Source of the DNA: Granulosicoccus sp.
Lineage (GTDB): Bacteria > Pseudomonadota > Gammaproteobacteria > Granulosicoccales > Granulosicoccaceae
Direction: 5' to 3'
Assembly: GCA_023301725.1 (NCBI GenBank)
Contig: JALZUD010000108.1
Span: forward strand, 1-64,000
DNA: 64,000 bases
A program made the position numbers and the translations under genes. Position 1 is the stretch's first letter. Every line of letters starts with the position of its first letter. Shown in pieces: positions 26,312 through 36,730 of this stretch. The notes beneath the pieces are model-generated. The model ran no database searches, had not been told where the DNA came from, and saw nothing but the letters and a program-made list of their open reading frames with translations.

Positions 26312-29035
26312 TCACGAGTCGTCTTCTGCCGTGCCACTGTCTGAATCCGACTCGTCCGCATCATCGTTCGCGTCAGCTTTGCTGGAGTTATTTTCAGCTG
26401 TACCAGACTCACTGTCGTCCTCGCTTTGAGCATCATGGGCTGGTTCAGTACCATCCATCGCTGCGCCTTCTTCACCTTCCTCTAACTCATCTTCAGTGTT
26501 AACGTCAGATTCGTCAATACGGGTGAGCTCAACCATGGATTCACCTTCGCTCAGGCGAATCAGTCGCACACCTTGAGTATTACGACCAACCGTTGAAACC
26601 CCTGACACTGCAGTTCTTACCAAAGTGCCACCGTCGGTGATCATCATTATTTCGTCGTCTTCATTGACCTGAACAGCACCAATGACCGGACCATTTCTAT
26701 CAGAGGTTTTTATGTCAATAACACCCATACCGCCACGACCTTTGGTGGGGTATGCATCTGGAGCTGAGCGTTTGCCATAGCCATTTTTGGTGGCACTCAG
26801 AATAGTGCCTTCGCCTTCAGACACAACGATAAGGCCGATAACGGTATCTTCCTCTGGCATACGAATACCTCGCACACCCGCTGCAGTTCGGCCCATTTGG
26901 CGCACGGCTGACTCATTAAATCGCATGGCTCTTCCACCACTGGAAAACAGCATGATGTCGCTATCGCCTGTCGTCAGACCCACGTCGATTAAGTAGTCAT
27001 CTACTCGAAGATCAATGGCGATAATGCCGTTGGTGCGTGGTCGTGAAAAATCTGACAATGCTGTTTTCTTGACAACACCTTTGCTGGTAGCAAATACGAT
27101 GCACTGTGTGTCTGTGTATTCCCTGACGGTGAGAACAGCGTTCACCCGCTCTTCGCCCTCCAGTGGCAGCAGATTAACGATAGGTCGGCCGCGAGAACCG
27201 CGACTAGCCAATGGCAGCTCGTACACACGCTTCCAGTACACCTTGCCTACACTGGTGAAGAACAGCACGGTATCGTGCATGCTGGCGACAAACAGCTTAT
27301 CGACAAAGTCTTCATTTTTCATGGATGTGGCCGACTTGCCACGACCACCACGCCGTTGCGCACGGTAGTCGGATAGTGGCTGGGCCTTAACGTAGCCACC
27401 GTGTGACAAAGTAACCACAACCGCTTCATCCGCAATTAGATCTTCCACCGACATCTCGGAATGATCTACCTGAATCACTGTGCGTCGTTGATCACCGTAC
27501 TGTTCTATGATAGCGACTAACTCACCGCGAATAACCGACAAGAGCCGCTCGGGGTCAGTGAGGATATCCAGGTAATCGGCGATTTTCTCCAGTATTTCTT
27601 TGTACTCGGCAATGATTTTGTCTTGCTCCAGGCCGGTAAGCCTGTGCAGACGCAGATCAAGAATTGCCTGTGCCTGAACTTCAGATAGCTGGTATCGACC
27701 ATCATGAAGACCATACATCTCTGCCAGATTTTCAGGCTTACAAGCTGCGGCACCTGCACGCTCCAGCATGCCGCTCACAATGCCGGCTTCCCACGTCTGC
27801 GTTATGAGCTTTTCTTTGGCCTCAGCGGATGTTTGCGACTCTTTTATCAGCTGAATGATAGGGTCTATGTTGGCCAATGCTACTGCCAGGCCTTCTAATA
27901 CATGAGCACGATCGCGCGCCTTACGCAGCAAAAATACGGTGCGCCTCGTAACCACCTCACGGCGATGCTTGATGAATGCGTTAAGCACCTGTTGCAAATT
28001 AAGCAGCTTAGGCTGTCCGTCGTCTAGGGCAACCATGTTGATGCCGAAAACCACCTGCAACTGGGTTTGCTTGTAAAGCTGGTTGAGCATTACCTCACCG
28101 GAATCACCTCGACGCAATTCGATAATCACACGCATGCCGTCTTTGTCGGACTCATCACGCAGCTCGGTAATGCCTTCGATCTTTTTGTCTTTTACTAACT
28201 CTGCAATTTTTTCCAGCAGACGCGCTTTATTAACCTGATAAGGCAACTCGTGCACAACGATCGTGTCCTTACCATTCTTCTCGTTGTGTTCGACATCGGC
28301 CTTAGCACGGATATAGACCTTGCCGCGCCCAGTGAGATACGCGTCTTTGATGCCGCGAGCGCCGTTAATGATTCCACGAGTAGGGAAATCCGGCCCTGGC
28401 AAGTGCTCCATAAGTTGCTCGACAGTGATGTCTGGGTTGTCAAGCATGGCAATAGTTGCATTAATGACTTCTGAGATATTATGCGGCGGGATGTTAGTGG
28501 CCATGCCAACGGCAATTCCGGTACCACCATTAACCAACAGAGCGGGCACACGGGAGGGCAATACCGCAGGCTCTCTCTCGGAACCGTCGTAGTTAGGCAC
28601 AAAATCGACCGTTTCTTGGTCAATGTCGGATAATAATTCTTGTGTGATTTTCGCCATGCGAACTTCGGTGTAGCGCATAGCCGCCGGCGGATCACCATCG
28701 ACAGATCCGAAATTGCCTTGGCCATCTATGAGCATGTAGCGCATGCTAAACGGCTGCGCCATTCTCACCATCGAGTCGTAAATCGCTGAATCGCCATGAG
28801 GGTGGTACTTACCCATGACCTCACCTACGACACGTGCCGACTTGCGATACGGTCGATTGAAGACATAATTTTGCTCGTGCATGGCGTAAAGAATGCGCCG
28901 ATGCACCGGCTTGAGGCCGTCGCGAACATCAGGAAGCGCCCGCGAAACAATAACGCTCATGGCGTAATCGAGGAAGGACTGCCGCATCTCATCTTCGAGA
29001 TTTATGGGCAGTATTTCTTTGGCAAAATCAGACAT
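26312..29035 (-). CDS. gyrA: DNA gyrase subunit A
   Basis: The breakage-reunion subunit of gyrase, which introduces negative supercoils. At 907 residues it has the catalytic Tyr at 122 (AAMRYTE), in exact E. coli numbering. The quinolone-determining positions are Ser83 and Asp87 ([10 protein letters not shown]), the sensitive residues. The C-terminal beta-pinwheel contains the GyrA-box QRRGGRGKS. After about residue 840 follows a long acidic, Ser/Asp/Glu-rich tail ending in SGTAEDDS, longer than in most GyrA. It is divergent from ubiG, as in E. coli. Confidence 0.98.
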   Translation of the reverse strand: MSDFAKEILPINLEDEMRQSFLDYAMSVIVSRALPDVRDGLKPVHRRILYAMHEQNYVFNRPYRKSARVVGEVMGKYHPHGDSAIYDSMVRMAQPFSMRYMLIDGQGNFGSVDGDPPAAMRYTEVRMAKITQELLSDIDQETVDFVPNYDGSEREPAVLPSRVPALLVNGGTGIAVGMATNIPPHNISEVINATIAMLDNPDITVEQLMEHLPGPDFPTRGIINGARGIKDAYLTGRGKVYIRAKADVEHNEKNGKDTIVVHELPYQVNKARLLEKIAELVKDKKIEGITELRDESDKDGMRVIIELRRGDSGEVMLNQLYKQTQLQVVFGINMVALDDGQPKLLNLQQVLNAFIKHRREVVTRRTVFLLRKARDRAHVLEGLAVALANIDPIIQLIKESQTSAEAKEKLITQTWEAGIVSGMLERAGAAACKPENLAEMYGLHDGRYQLSEVQAQAILDLRLHRLTGLEQDKIIAEYKEILEKIADYLDILTDPERLLSVIRGELVAIIEQYGDQRRTVIQVDHSEMSVEDLIADEAVVVTLSHGGYVKAQPLSDYRAQRRGGRGKSATSMKNEDFVDKLFVASMHDTVLFFTSVGKVYWKRVYELPLASRGSRGRPIVNLLPLEGEERVNAVLTVREYTDTQCIVFATSKGVVKKTALSDFSRPRTNGIIAIDLRVDDYLIDVGLTTGDSDIMLFSSGGRAMRFNESAVRQMGRTAAGVRGIRMPEEDTVIGLIVVSEGEGTILSATKNGYGKRSAPDAYPTKGRGGMGVIDIKTSDRNGPVIGAVQVNEDDEIMMITDGGTLVRTAVSGVSTVGRNTQGVRLIRLSEGESMVELTRIDESDVNTEDELEEGEEGAAMDGTEPAHDAQSEDDSESGTAENNSSKADANDDADESDSDSGTAEDDS

Positions 29036-29276
29036 GGATTACGGTGTCGAACTAGGGTTGCGATCTGCTCGGATCTACGCATCAATTTTAGCACATGCAC
29101 AACGTTAAATCACTAATTTTCAAGTGCTTGCATCATTCTTGCTGAGTTTTCAAATCGTTCTTTTACAGCCCCTGCTGAAGAGGATTGCGAAACGTGTATT
29201 ATCGCTCGACCGATCGGGTATGCGTGTTTTATCCGTATAGCTTCAGACTCGACCCCTTAACCTTGGACAGGATCTC

Positions 29277-29990
29277 ATGAGCACCACCGGAAACCTCAAC
29301 GTTGATCAGGCAGAACTCGATAAATTCCAAGAGCTCGCCAGTCGCTGGTGGGATGAAGACAGTGAGTTCAGACCACTTCACCAGATCAACCCGCTAAGGC
29401 TTAACTGGATTGCAGAGCGCGTGGCGCTAGATACAGCCAAAGTCCTCGACGTTGGCTGTGGTGGTGGCATTTTGTCAGAGTCAATGGCTCACAAAGGTGC
29501 AGACGTCACCGGTATAGATCTGGCAGAAGCGGGTCTATCAGTTGCTCGCCTGCATGCAAAGCAAACCGGTGCAAACGTCGACTATATGGGCATCTCAGCT
29601 GAAGATTGCGCAATCGAAATGCCAGAGCAATTTGATTGCGTGACGTGCCTTGAAATGCTGGAACACGTTCCAGACCCTGCATCAACCGTTGCCGCCTGCG
29701 CAGCCCTCACAAAACCTGGCGGCCGCCTGTTTTTTTCAACACTCAACCGCAATCCGAAATCATGGCTATTTGCGATCGTAGGTGCTGAGTACGTTCTTCG
29801 ACTACTCCCCAGAGGAACACACGAGTGGCAAAAATTCATCAAACCCTCAGAACTCACCAATTACTGCCGTGCTGCCAATTTGCAGGTTGATGAAATTATC
29901 GGCCTAACTTACAACCCACTCACCAAAACCTACAAACTGGGCTCGGACGTGGACGTCAACTACATGATCTGTGCAACCAAAAAACAGTGA
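29277..29990 (+). CDS. ubiG: Ubiquinone biosynthesis O-methyltransferase
   Basis: An SAM-dependent enzyme that performs both O-methylations of the ubiquinone ring. The 237-residue protein opens with the UbiG pattern [30 protein letters not shown] and has the SAM motif [17 protein letters not shown]- and LMEHVPDP-type motifs follow ([11 protein letters not shown]), then [30 protein letters not shown], specific to UbiG. AGGA lies 5 bases before the ATG. Its stop overlaps the GTG of the next gene by 4 bp. Confidence 0.97.
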   Translation: MSTTGNLNVDQAELDKFQELASRWWDEDSEFRPLHQINPLRLNWIAERVALDTAKVLDVGCGGGILSESMAHKGADVTGIDLAEAGLSVARLHAKQTGANVDYMGISAEDCAIEMPEQFDCVTCLEMLEHVPDPASTVAACAALTKPGGRLFFSTLNRNPKSWLFAIVGAEYVLRLLPRGTHEWQKFIKPSELTNYCRAANLQVDEIIGLTYNPLTKTYKLGSDVDVNYMICATKKQ

Positions 29991-30898
29991 GCTTGCAAGC
30001 TGATTTTAAAGAAGGTTCAAGCCTCTATTACAGCTTGCTCTGGATAGGCGATCTGGCACGTGAGCGATTCGTTAATCGCTTTACGTTAATCGAAGCTCTT
30101 GCAAGCACGCTTGATGACGTACAAGAACCACAAGTGGCAGAGAAAAAAATCCACTGGTGGCACGAAGAGCTGCAACGATTGCACGAAGGACAAGCCCGAC
30201 ACCCCGCTGCAAAGGCATGCCAAGAGGAGATGAAAGGCGTAGCGAGTGCGCAAGCCGCATGCCTTGAAATTCTCAGCGTGGCATCATCGCAACGCTTCTC
30301 GCCTGTTACCACAATCGACGATCACGAACTTGCGACCTTACAGAGCTTTACCGCACGACTAGCGCTATTGGCTCATGCGCTCAGTGACGATCCAATCGAT
30401 CTCACGACGAGCACTCACCCGGCAGAAGCCGCGCTTGCGTTCGGACACTATGACCAGCTTTCAAGACTACCATCACTCGTGCATCGTGGCCTGCCAGTTT
30501 TTAGCGATGAGCTGTACCGACAATTCAAGGTGCAACCAAACGATATGGCGGCACGAATACGCGTGGCAGCAGCTGAGACCGATCTGGATACAAACTCACT
30601 GAAAGGCATACCCGTGGTTGCTGAGAGAGTTGCTGAAAATGCCACCGAAAAGCCTTCAGTTCAACCACTACTCGATCACGCCATAGATACAGCCAAAGCC
30701 GCTTTTGATGTAGCCGTGCAACACGAGGCAACTGGCAAACGCTACCGTGAAACTGAGTTGCGCCCACTTTGGCGACTGTTGGTGCTAAGGCAGCAACAAC
30801 TGAAGCTGTGGCAGAAAAAACGCCCTGATCTGCTGCGTGAACGTCTAACCCTCACACCCTTGGTCAAGCTCTATTACTGTTGGCGAAACAAGCGATAG
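29987..30898 (+). CDS. Squalene/phytoene synthase-like protein, probably non-catalytic
   Basis: A 303-residue all-helical protein of the trans-isoprenyl (squalene/phytoene synthase) superfamily. [26 protein letters not shown] is the family's typical helix, and the C-terminal [24 protein letters not shown] fits too. I do not see the two DxxxD metal motifs needed for prenyl diphosphate chemistry, so it may act like NDUFAF6-type members in assembly or quinone metabolism; this is inference. It begins with GTG inside the ubiG stop (GTGA), so it is translationally coupled to ubiG. Confidence 0.75.
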   Translation: MSLQADFKEGSSLYYSLLWIGDLARERFVNRFTLIEALASTLDDVQEPQVAEKKIHWWHEELQRLHEGQARHPAAKACQEEMKGVASAQAACLEILSVASSQRFSPVTTIDDHELATLQSFTARLALLAHALSDDPIDLTTSTHPAEAALAFGHYDQLSRLPSLVHRGLPVFSDELYRQFKVQPNDMAARIRVAAAETDLDTNSLKGIPVVAERVAENATEKPSVQPLLDHAIDTAKAAFDVAVQHEATGKRYRETELRPLWRLLVLRQQQLKLWQKKRPDLLRERLTLTPLVKLYYCWRNKR

Positions 30899-31016
30899 CG
30901 TTACAACTGTTGTTATGACTTAATTAGCAACAAGCTTTAGGTTAAGACAGACCTTAGGGGTTATTCTCCAAAGTAAAGTTCACCCGTAGCTTCCACCGAT
31001 CATCTAGACTTCTGGC

Positions 31017-31799
31017 ATGCAAGCATCACACTACAACAACAGCACTGATTCACAACGCGCGTTTGAATTGGCAACGGGCTCACTGAAAGATCAGGTAGTA
31101 CTGATTACCGGCGCAACAGGCGGACTTGGTACAAGCTTAAGTATTGCCTGCGCCAGAGCTGGGGCAATTGTTGTACTGGTCTCTAGGAATCAGAAAAAAT
31201 TGGAAAAACTCTACGATCTATTAATTGAAAGCGGAGCCAATAAACCCGTACTAATACCTGTGCAACAAGACAAATCAGGCCCTGATGATTACGGCAAGGT
31301 CGTTGATTATCTGGATACAGAATTCGGCCGACTTGATGCCGTCATTCATTGTAGCGCGGACCTCGGCTCACCCACTACGCAGCTGCATATTGAACACGCA
31401 GAATGGGTGAGAGTCATGAATGTGAATCTGACCTCTGCCCGGCTGCTGTCACTGTATTGCATGCCACTGCTCATGAAATCGCCGTTGGGCAGTATGGTTT
31501 TTACTCTGGACCATAAACCCGACGCGTTTTGGGGCGCATACGGAGTGTCAAAACAAGCACTACGATCGCTCATGCACATGCTCGCTGACGAGACTGATAG
31601 CAAAAAAGGGACTGATAAACAGCCTCTTCTGGCAATCAATGGATACGATCCTGGCCCAATCAGAACCCCGCTAAGAAGAAAGGCCTACCCTGGGGAACTG
31701 GAAGGTGAAACTGAGCTACCACAAACACGGTTAGGGCCATTGTTGTCCCTGCTTGCAAGAGCTGACAGATCAATAACCGGTGCAGCACTCGCCTACTGA
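31017..31799 (+). CDS. YciK-like short-chain dehydrogenase
   Basis: A 260-residue SDR with TGATGGLG (residues 31-38) as the cofactor motif and YGVSKQA as the catalytic Tyr-Lys. The region ADLGSPTTQLHIEHAEWVRVMNVNL and the ending NGYDPGPIRTPLRRKAYPGE match the YciK group of gammaproteobacteria, which often lies near ubiG and gph. The substrate is unknown. It has its own 118-bp upstream gap after the squalene-synthase-like gene. Confidence 0.82.
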   Translation: MQASHYNNSTDSQRAFELATGSLKDQVVLITGATGGLGTSLSIACARAGAIVVLVSRNQKKLEKLYDLLIESGANKPVLIPVQQDKSGPDDYGKVVDYLDTEFGRLDAVIHCSADLGSPTTQLHIEHAEWVRVMNVNLTSARLLSLYCMPLLMKSPLGSMVFTLDHKPDAFWGAYGVSKQALRSLMHMLADETDSKKGTDKQPLLAINGYDPGPIRTPLRRKAYPGELEGETELPQTRLGPLLSLLARADRSITGAALAY

Positions 31800-31817
31800 G
31801 TGCTCCTGCAAAAAAAT

Positions 31818-32126
31818 TCAAACGTGACCGCGGGAGAACATGCCTTCGCCTTGCTCATCAATAATCTGTTGCGCCTTTCGCTCTGAATGGGTCACTGCCG
31901 ATTGCCAATCCGCATGATTATCAGCACGAATAAAGGTGGCAGTTTTTGCCTCACCATCAATATCTTTAACTATCGATCCGGCAGTTTTAAACTGACTACC
32001 TTCTTTTAAAGGCGCAGCAATAATAGTGAAGCCGTTGTACTCGACCGCTTCTGCCGGCTCGGCCTTGTTGCCACCCTCTTTGGTTGAACCACCCAAAAGC
32101 TTGCCAAACAAACTTCCCAAACCCAT
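31818..32126 (-). CDS. HlyU-family protein
   Basis: A 102-residue protein related to the HlyU family (named for the Vibrio HlyU-like domain; not the ArsR-type HlyU). It has a glycine-rich start (MGLGSLFGKLLGG), the core YNGFTIIAAPLKEGSQFKTAGSIVK and FIRADNHADWQSAVTHSERKAQQIIDEQG. The start at 32126 has GGAG seven bases upstream. The biochemical role is not established. It converges with the YciK-like gene and is divergent from ogt. Confidence 0.8.
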   Translation of the reverse strand: MGLGSLFGKLLGGSTKEGGNKAEPAEAVEYNGFTIIAAPLKEGSQFKTAGSIVKDIDGEAKTATFIRADNHADWQSAVTHSERKAQQIIDEQGEGMFSRGHV

Positions 32127-32224
32127 CTCACTCTCCAAGCTTCAGCGCATGTAAACTAGCGAGCATCCATGATACCTAACTAAGGTCTGGGTATCATGAA
32201 GAACAACGAATCATCAGATTATCC

Positions 32225-32722
32225 GTGTACACCACTACCTACAACTCGCCTATTGGCCCACTGACGCTGGCAGCAGATTCGCAAGGTTTGCGTCATATTG
32301 TGTTCCCTCAAGGCTCTCGCTGTTTCGAAGCTCCTGATGACTGGCAGCCGGATAACCGACATTTCACGACTGTGATAGCGCAACTAGGAGAATATTTCGC
32401 CGGTTCGCGTACCTCTTTCAGCGTAAAACTCTCACCTCACGGTACTGATTTTCAGCGTAGCGTCTGGCTCGCCCTGCTGCAAATTGAGTACGCTAAAACC
32501 ACCAGCTATGGCGATGTGGCACGTATTCTTGGCAAGCCGAAAGCGAGCCGCGCAGTGGGAGCTGCTAATGGTGCCAATCCAATACCTATCATTATTCCGT
32601 GTCATAGAGTGATTGGCGCAGGCGGCAAACTCACAGGATTCGGCGGTGGCTTGCCCACCAAACAATGGCTACTAGCTCACGAGCGAGGTGAAGGTCAGCT
32701 TTTCGACTTTACCAACCCGTAA
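32225..32722 (+). CDS. ogt: Methylated-DNA-[protein]-cysteine S-methyltransferase
   Basis: Removes O6-alkyl groups from guanine by suicide transfer to its cysteine. The 165-residue protein has the catalytic PCHRVIGAGG motif with the Cys in place, preceded by ASRAVGAANGANPIPIIIPCH, and the N-terminal half typical of Ogt/MGMT. No Ada regulatory domain is present. It starts at a GTG. Its last 14 bp overlap the convergent transglycosylase gene. Confidence 0.94.
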   Translation: MYTTTYNSPIGPLTLAADSQGLRHIVFPQGSRCFEAPDDWQPDNRHFTTVIAQLGEYFAGSRTSFSVKLSPHGTDFQRSVWLALLQIEYAKTTSYGDVARILGKPKASRAVGAANGANPIPIIIPCHRVIGAGGKLTGFGGGLPTKQWLLAHERGEGQLFDFTNP

Positions 32723-33353
32723 GCCACCCAAAGAATCCCGGTCGCAAGGATCTACCGCACTTCTCGTACTGAGTCAGATATTTTTGATAGCGACGCTGCA
32801 CATTGTCAGCGGCAGCGATCAGCCAAGCCTTTTTCTGATATGACTTGCGGGCGTAGCCGGCGGTACCTTCGTGGTAGTTCAGGTACAGATTGCGCGCATC
32901 GTTTGGGGATATATTGTTCAATCTGACGGCTTCGCTCATGTACCACTGAATGAAGTCGGTGGCATCAGCAAATTCATGGCGGACACGCCAGTACTGGCCG
33001 GTTGATTTTTGATACTGGCGCCATGTGCCATCTATAGCTTGGGCGTACCCGTACGCCGAACTGAGCCGACGCCAGGGGATGATACCCAGCAATTTTTTAC
33101 GACGCGGCTTGGCCTTAGCCCGGAACAAACTCTCTTGATACATGAAGGCCATAGGGATATGCATGGAGGCGCCCCATTTTTTTTCAGCTGACACGGCAGC
33201 TTTGTGCCAACCTTTTTTTTCTGAGAAGATTGAACACACATCATCGGGTCGCGATGGAGGCGTAGTGGTACAGCCCTGTAGCATCAAAAGCACTGCCACA
33301 AGCAGTACTGATCGATGAGTGTAATTAGGTGCAAACAAATTCATGCTGAGCAT
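32709..33353 (-). CDS. Lytic transglycosylase-like lipoprotein
   Basis: A 214-residue SLT-domain protein that would cleave peptidoglycan in the periplasm. A signal peptide ends in the lipobox LLMLQGC (Cys28). The catalytic glutamate is predicted at Glu74 (MYQESLFRAKAKP). It continues with SAYGYAQAIDGTW and NLYLNYHEGTAGYARKSY, as in single-domain lytic transglycosylases. Start is ATG 33353, or the ATG three codons later. The 3' end overlaps ogt by 14 bp, tail to tail. Confidence 0.88.
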   Translation of the reverse strand: MLSMNLFAPNYTHRSVLLVAVLLMLQGCTTTPPSRPDDVCSIFSEKKGWHKAAVSAEKKWGASMHIPMAFMYQESLFRAKAKPRRKKLLGIIPWRRLSSAYGYAQAIDGTWRQYQKSTGQYWRVRHEFADATDFIQWYMSEAVRLNNISPNDARNLYLNYHEGTAGYARKSYQKKAWLIAAADNVQRRYQKYLTQYEKCGRSLRPGFFGWLTGW

Positions 33354-33400
33354 TGTAGAGATTCATACCGTTACGTGCACAGCCATTTCCAAGGAACCTC

Positions 33401-33715
33401 ATGAGCTTTTCAAAAACAGAACAATCTCCACCTGAGCAGGCTCCTGCTCCTGGCACTTACAGGCACTATAAAGGCGCAATGTATCAAGTGCTGGGCATGG
33501 CAAGACATTCCGAAACCGAGGAGTGGCTTGTGGTTTATCAAGCCCTGTATGGAGAATTCGGATTCTGGCTTCGTCCGCTGGCTATTTGGCTAGATCCTGT
33601 TACGAGAAAAAATGGCACCCCTGACAACGCGCAAGCCAAACGCTTCGAACTGGTTACTTTAAGTGAGCATTCTCTGAACCAGTTATCAAAACGCTGCCAA
33701 GATTCGGAAACCTAA
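33401..33715 (+). CDS. DUF1653-family protein
   Basis: A 104-residue protein whose core matches DUF1653: GTYRHYKGAMYQVLGMARHSETEEWLVVYQ and FWLRPLAIWLDPV. The function of this small, beta-rich family is unknown. AAGGA lies 6 bases before the ATG. The next gene, a lipoprotein, starts 69 bp later on the same strand. Confidence 0.88.
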   Translation: MSFSKTEQSPPEQAPAPGTYRHYKGAMYQVLGMARHSETEEWLVVYQALYGEFGFWLRPLAIWLDPVTRKNGTPDNAQAKRFELVTLSEHSLNQLSKRCQDSET

Positions 33716-33784
33716 CCGCAAACTGGCGAACAGAGGCGCAGTTCTTGCGAAATGTCTTTTCAAGCATTTCAACGCGAAACCATT

Positions 33785-34459
33785 ATGCGCCTTACAGCCA
33801 CCTTAGCCCTTGTTAGCAGCCTAGCGCTTGCAACAGCTTGCGCTACCTCAGCTCCTATCGTCAAAGAGACCGAGGCACAGCCAATAGCAAAGCCCGAGCC
33901 GACTCTGATTGCCGAACTACCGACAACAATTAACTCTTTCGAATACGAAGGATTCAAGCATTTCGAGGATGGTTCTGGTGGATTCTCAATTCGGTATGCC
34001 AATAAAAGAAAAAAGCGTATGGCAGATCTTTACGTGTACCCGGTAGCAGAGGAAAATACCAATCTGGAACATAACCAGTTGGTGCTTGGATCCACCCGTG
34101 CAACTCTGATGGCGATTAGCCAGGCGACCCAACAAGGACACTACGCAAATTTCAATGTGGTTAACGCATCAACCAGAGCATCCGGTCTGCGAACCACGGC
34201 ACGAGTACAAGCCACGTACCTGAGGCAGAACCTAGCCTCATACACGCTGGTCTACCAGACAGAACATGAAGGTACGCTGTTAAAGATACGAATATCCATG
34301 CCAGACAATGAATTCAACCGCACCAACAACGAGTGGGATAATTTTGCTGACAAGATGTTCACTACAGCAATAAAGAATCTGGAAGCGTCGAAGCTCACAG
34401 CATCGGCCGGCAATATCGAAAAGCCGACAACTCCACCTACAATTCAGACAGGGTCGTAA
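33785..34459 (+). CDS. Putative lipoprotein of unknown function
   Basis: I do not recognise this 224-residue protein. The ATG at 33785 gives a clean signal peptide (MRLTATLALVSSLALATAC) with a lipobox-like LATAC; an ATG 11 codons upstream would add a polar tail. The mature protein is mixed alpha/beta with a basic RYANKRKKR patch, and ends in a Pro/Thr-rich stretch (EKPTTPPTIQTGS). It probably sits on the inner face of the outer membrane. Confidence 0.65.
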   Translation: MRLTATLALVSSLALATACATSAPIVKETEAQPIAKPEPTLIAELPTTINSFEYEGFKHFEDGSGGFSIRYANKRKKRMADLYVYPVAEENTNLEHNQLVLGSTRATLMAISQATQQGHYANFNVVNASTRASGLRTTARVQATYLRQNLASYTLVYQTEHEGTLLKIRISMPDNEFNRTNNEWDNFADKMFTTAIKNLEASKLTASAGNIEKPTTPPTIQTGS

Positions 34460-34856
34460 GGCCCCGCGAGATAGGGATTGACAGCGCAGCGTACTTGCAC
34501 GAGCTCACAAAAGCGAGACGGTTCTTTGATAAAACACTCGCTGGTTCACAATAAGCCGAACACGCGTCAAACCTGAAGGGCACTGATTTATTGTTGTAAA
34601 TCAGTATGTTAAGAGCAATGACTGCCTAGCCCAAGCCTCACCAAATCAATAAAAAGAGTTAAGTCACTGTTTAGACTACTGTTTTTAACAGTCTGCTTAG
34701 CGCTTGCTTTAAGACTAGCGTGCGATTACAGTCACCGCAGGTTTGTTGAAGCCCACAGTTTTTAAGGAATTACCCCTTTCGGTTAGCGCACGATGTGTCT
34801 TTTCAACGCACGATTTGTCGTAATCAATTATTCAGGCAGTCGGCGCTAACCGTCTT
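34460..34856. other. 397-bp gene-free region with hairpins
   Basis: Between the convergent lipoprotein and prmB genes I see no coding signal. A perfect 9-bp hairpin, ACTGATTTA (34582-34590) with TAAATCAGT (34597-34605), has a 6-base loop. A shorter ACTGTT/AACAGT hairpin lies near 34676-34690. These may be transcript ends for the two flanking genes. Confidence 0.5.
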
Positions 34857-35738
34857 TTAAAGCAATTGCTGCTTTTCAAGACTGAACACTCCCATTCCGC
34901 CGTGTATAAATTCTAGCCACGAGAAGTCAATCGACGGGAATGCAAGTTCAAGCGCCTCCCAGCTATTACCCACCTCTACTATTAATTTGCCATTCGGCTT
35001 TAGGTGCTTGGCAGCGTCGCGCAGCATCTCACGAACCAGATCGAGCCCATCGTCGCCAGAAGCAAGGCCCATCATAGGCTCATGTGAAAATTCATCAGGC
35101 ATGGCCGCAATGTCTTGCGCATCGACATAGGGCGGATTCGAGATAATTAGATCGTAACTATCGCTTAAGGGTTCAAACAGAGAACCTTGAAATAATTGAA
35201 CGCGCTCTTGCATGCCGTGTAGTTGACAATTCTCACGGGCAAGTTCCAGAGCTTGCGACGAGAGATCACTGGCATGCACTGTGGCTGTGGGGGCCGCATA
35301 AGCACTGGCAATTGCAATACATCCGCCACCTGTACACAAATCGAGAATAGCTGGCTGAGCTAGGTTATCCAAAGCACCAAAAAAATCGTGCGTGACGAAT
35401 TCAGCCAATGGCGAACGAGGCACAAGAGCACGCTTATCGCTGAGAAAGCGACGACCGGCAAACCAGGCTTCACCCGTTAGATAGGCGGCGGGGATGCGTT
35501 CTTTTATACGCCGCTGTAGCAGCGTGTTGCACGTTTCAAGTTGTTGCACCGTTAGCATGGCTGTGTAGTCAGGCGCCTCGATTGGTGACAGGCCTAAGGC
35601 GTGCAATATCAGCCAACTGGCTTCATCAATAGCATTTTGCGTTCCGTGCCCAAAACACAAGTCTTGCGCATCAAACTTATCGGCAGCCGTTCGAATCGCA
35701 GACTCTAGGCTTTGAGCTTGTGCAGTTGGGAGAACCAC
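34857..35738 (-). CDS. prmB: Ribosomal protein uL3 glutamine N5-methyltransferase
   Basis: Methylates a glutamine of ribosomal protein L3 using SAM. The 293-residue protein has the helical N-domain, the FAGRRFLSDKRALVPRSPLAEF segment, SAM motif ILDLCTGGGCIAIA and the catalytic NPPYVD. The EFSHEPMMGLASGDDGLDLV sequence is characteristic of PrmB rather than PrmC. It is divergent from the SCO gene across an 82-bp gap. Confidence 0.94.
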   Translation of the reverse strand: MVLPTAQAQSLESAIRTAADKFDAQDLCFGHGTQNAIDEASWLILHALGLSPIEAPDYTAMLTVQQLETCNTLLQRRIKERIPAAYLTGEAWFAGRRFLSDKRALVPRSPLAEFVTHDFFGALDNLAQPAILDLCTGGGCIAIASAYAAPTATVHASDLSSQALELARENCQLHGMQERVQLFQGSLFEPLSDSYDLIISNPPYVDAQDIAAMPDEFSHEPMMGLASGDDGLDLVREMLRDAAKHLKPNGKLIVEVGNSWEALELAFPSIDFSWLEFIHGGMGVFSLEKQQLL

Positions 35739-35820
35739 GTATAACCTCTGGACAGTTTGTTATCAGGATGAACAAACCCAAGTATACTCGCCAGTCCTCC
35801 TACGTTAGCCAGTTGTACAA

Positions 35821-36573
35821 ATGACAATTTACAAAAAACCGACTCAGATGCCTGACAAAACTGTTTCGTCTCAGTCGGGGATCACGTTGCCTGTTGTCCT
35901 AGCCGGGGTGGCGGCGGCTGTTTTGGGTTTTATTGCCTATCCTTACCTTACGGGTTCTGACAACAACTCTGCCAACAATGGCCAGCTGAGCACCACGCAA
36001 AGCACGAATGCTGACAACGCAGCACTTGCAAGTATGCAAGAAAACCTACAAACCTCACTGGCACTACCCGACGACTTCAGAACAGTGCCAGAATTTAATC
36101 TAGTGAGTGCTACTGGCAACCCCGTCGATCAAAGTGTTTTTGAAGATCAGTGGAGCTTGGTGTTTTTTGGATTCACGCATTGCCCAGATGTTTGTCCCAT
36201 AACCTTACAAGTCATGAAAGAAATTGTTGCCAACCTCGAAGAGCAACAACACACCGCGCCACAAATTGTCTTCGTCTCTATTGATCCAGCGCGTGATACA
36301 CCTGAAATCATGGAGAAATACATCGGCTATTTTGATAAGGACTTTGTCGGCATAACTGGCGATGTTAACGCTGTGCTCAAATTCACCTCATCGCTGGGCA
36401 TCGTGGCATCGTTCACGGCCAACGAAACCGATCCTGAAAACTACGGTGTTGACCACACCGCATCGCTATTGCTGATAGATCCACAGGGCCGCGTGAAAGC
36501 CAAAGTAACCCCCCCACACGAGGCAGAGAAAATCACCGCAGATTTGGTGTTGCTAACGGCACAACCCAGTTAG
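35821..36573 (+). CDS. SCO1/SenC copper chaperone
   Basis: Inserts copper into the CuA site of cytochrome c oxidase. The 250-residue protein has one N-terminal membrane anchor (VVLAGVAAAVLGFIAYPYL), then a thioredoxin fold with the copper ligands Cys121 and Cys125 in THCPDVCP and the His of YGVDHTASL. SIDPARDTPE is also typical. It is followed by a PCuAC gene on the same strand, a pairing that supports oxidase assembly. Confidence 0.95.
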   Translation: MTIYKKPTQMPDKTVSSQSGITLPVVLAGVAAAVLGFIAYPYLTGSDNNSANNGQLSTTQSTNADNAALASMQENLQTSLALPDDFRTVPEFNLVSATGNPVDQSVFEDQWSLVFFGFTHCPDVCPITLQVMKEIVANLEEQQHTAPQIVFVSIDPARDTPEIMEKYIGYFDKDFVGITGDVNAVLKFTSSLGIVASFTANETDPENYGVDHTASLLLIDPQGRVKAKVTPPHEAEKITADLVLLTAQPS

Positions 36574-36730
36574 GCGGGTTACACCAAAAAGCCCCATCGC
36601 CCGTTCGCTGTAAACTGGCACTGTAAATTGCCACTACACAATGAGACAGTTAGCCGTGGCAATTGATGAGCCTTACCAACCTGCCAAAGTTAATAACTCC
36701 AATCTGCTCAGAGGCAGACTTACGAAAATT

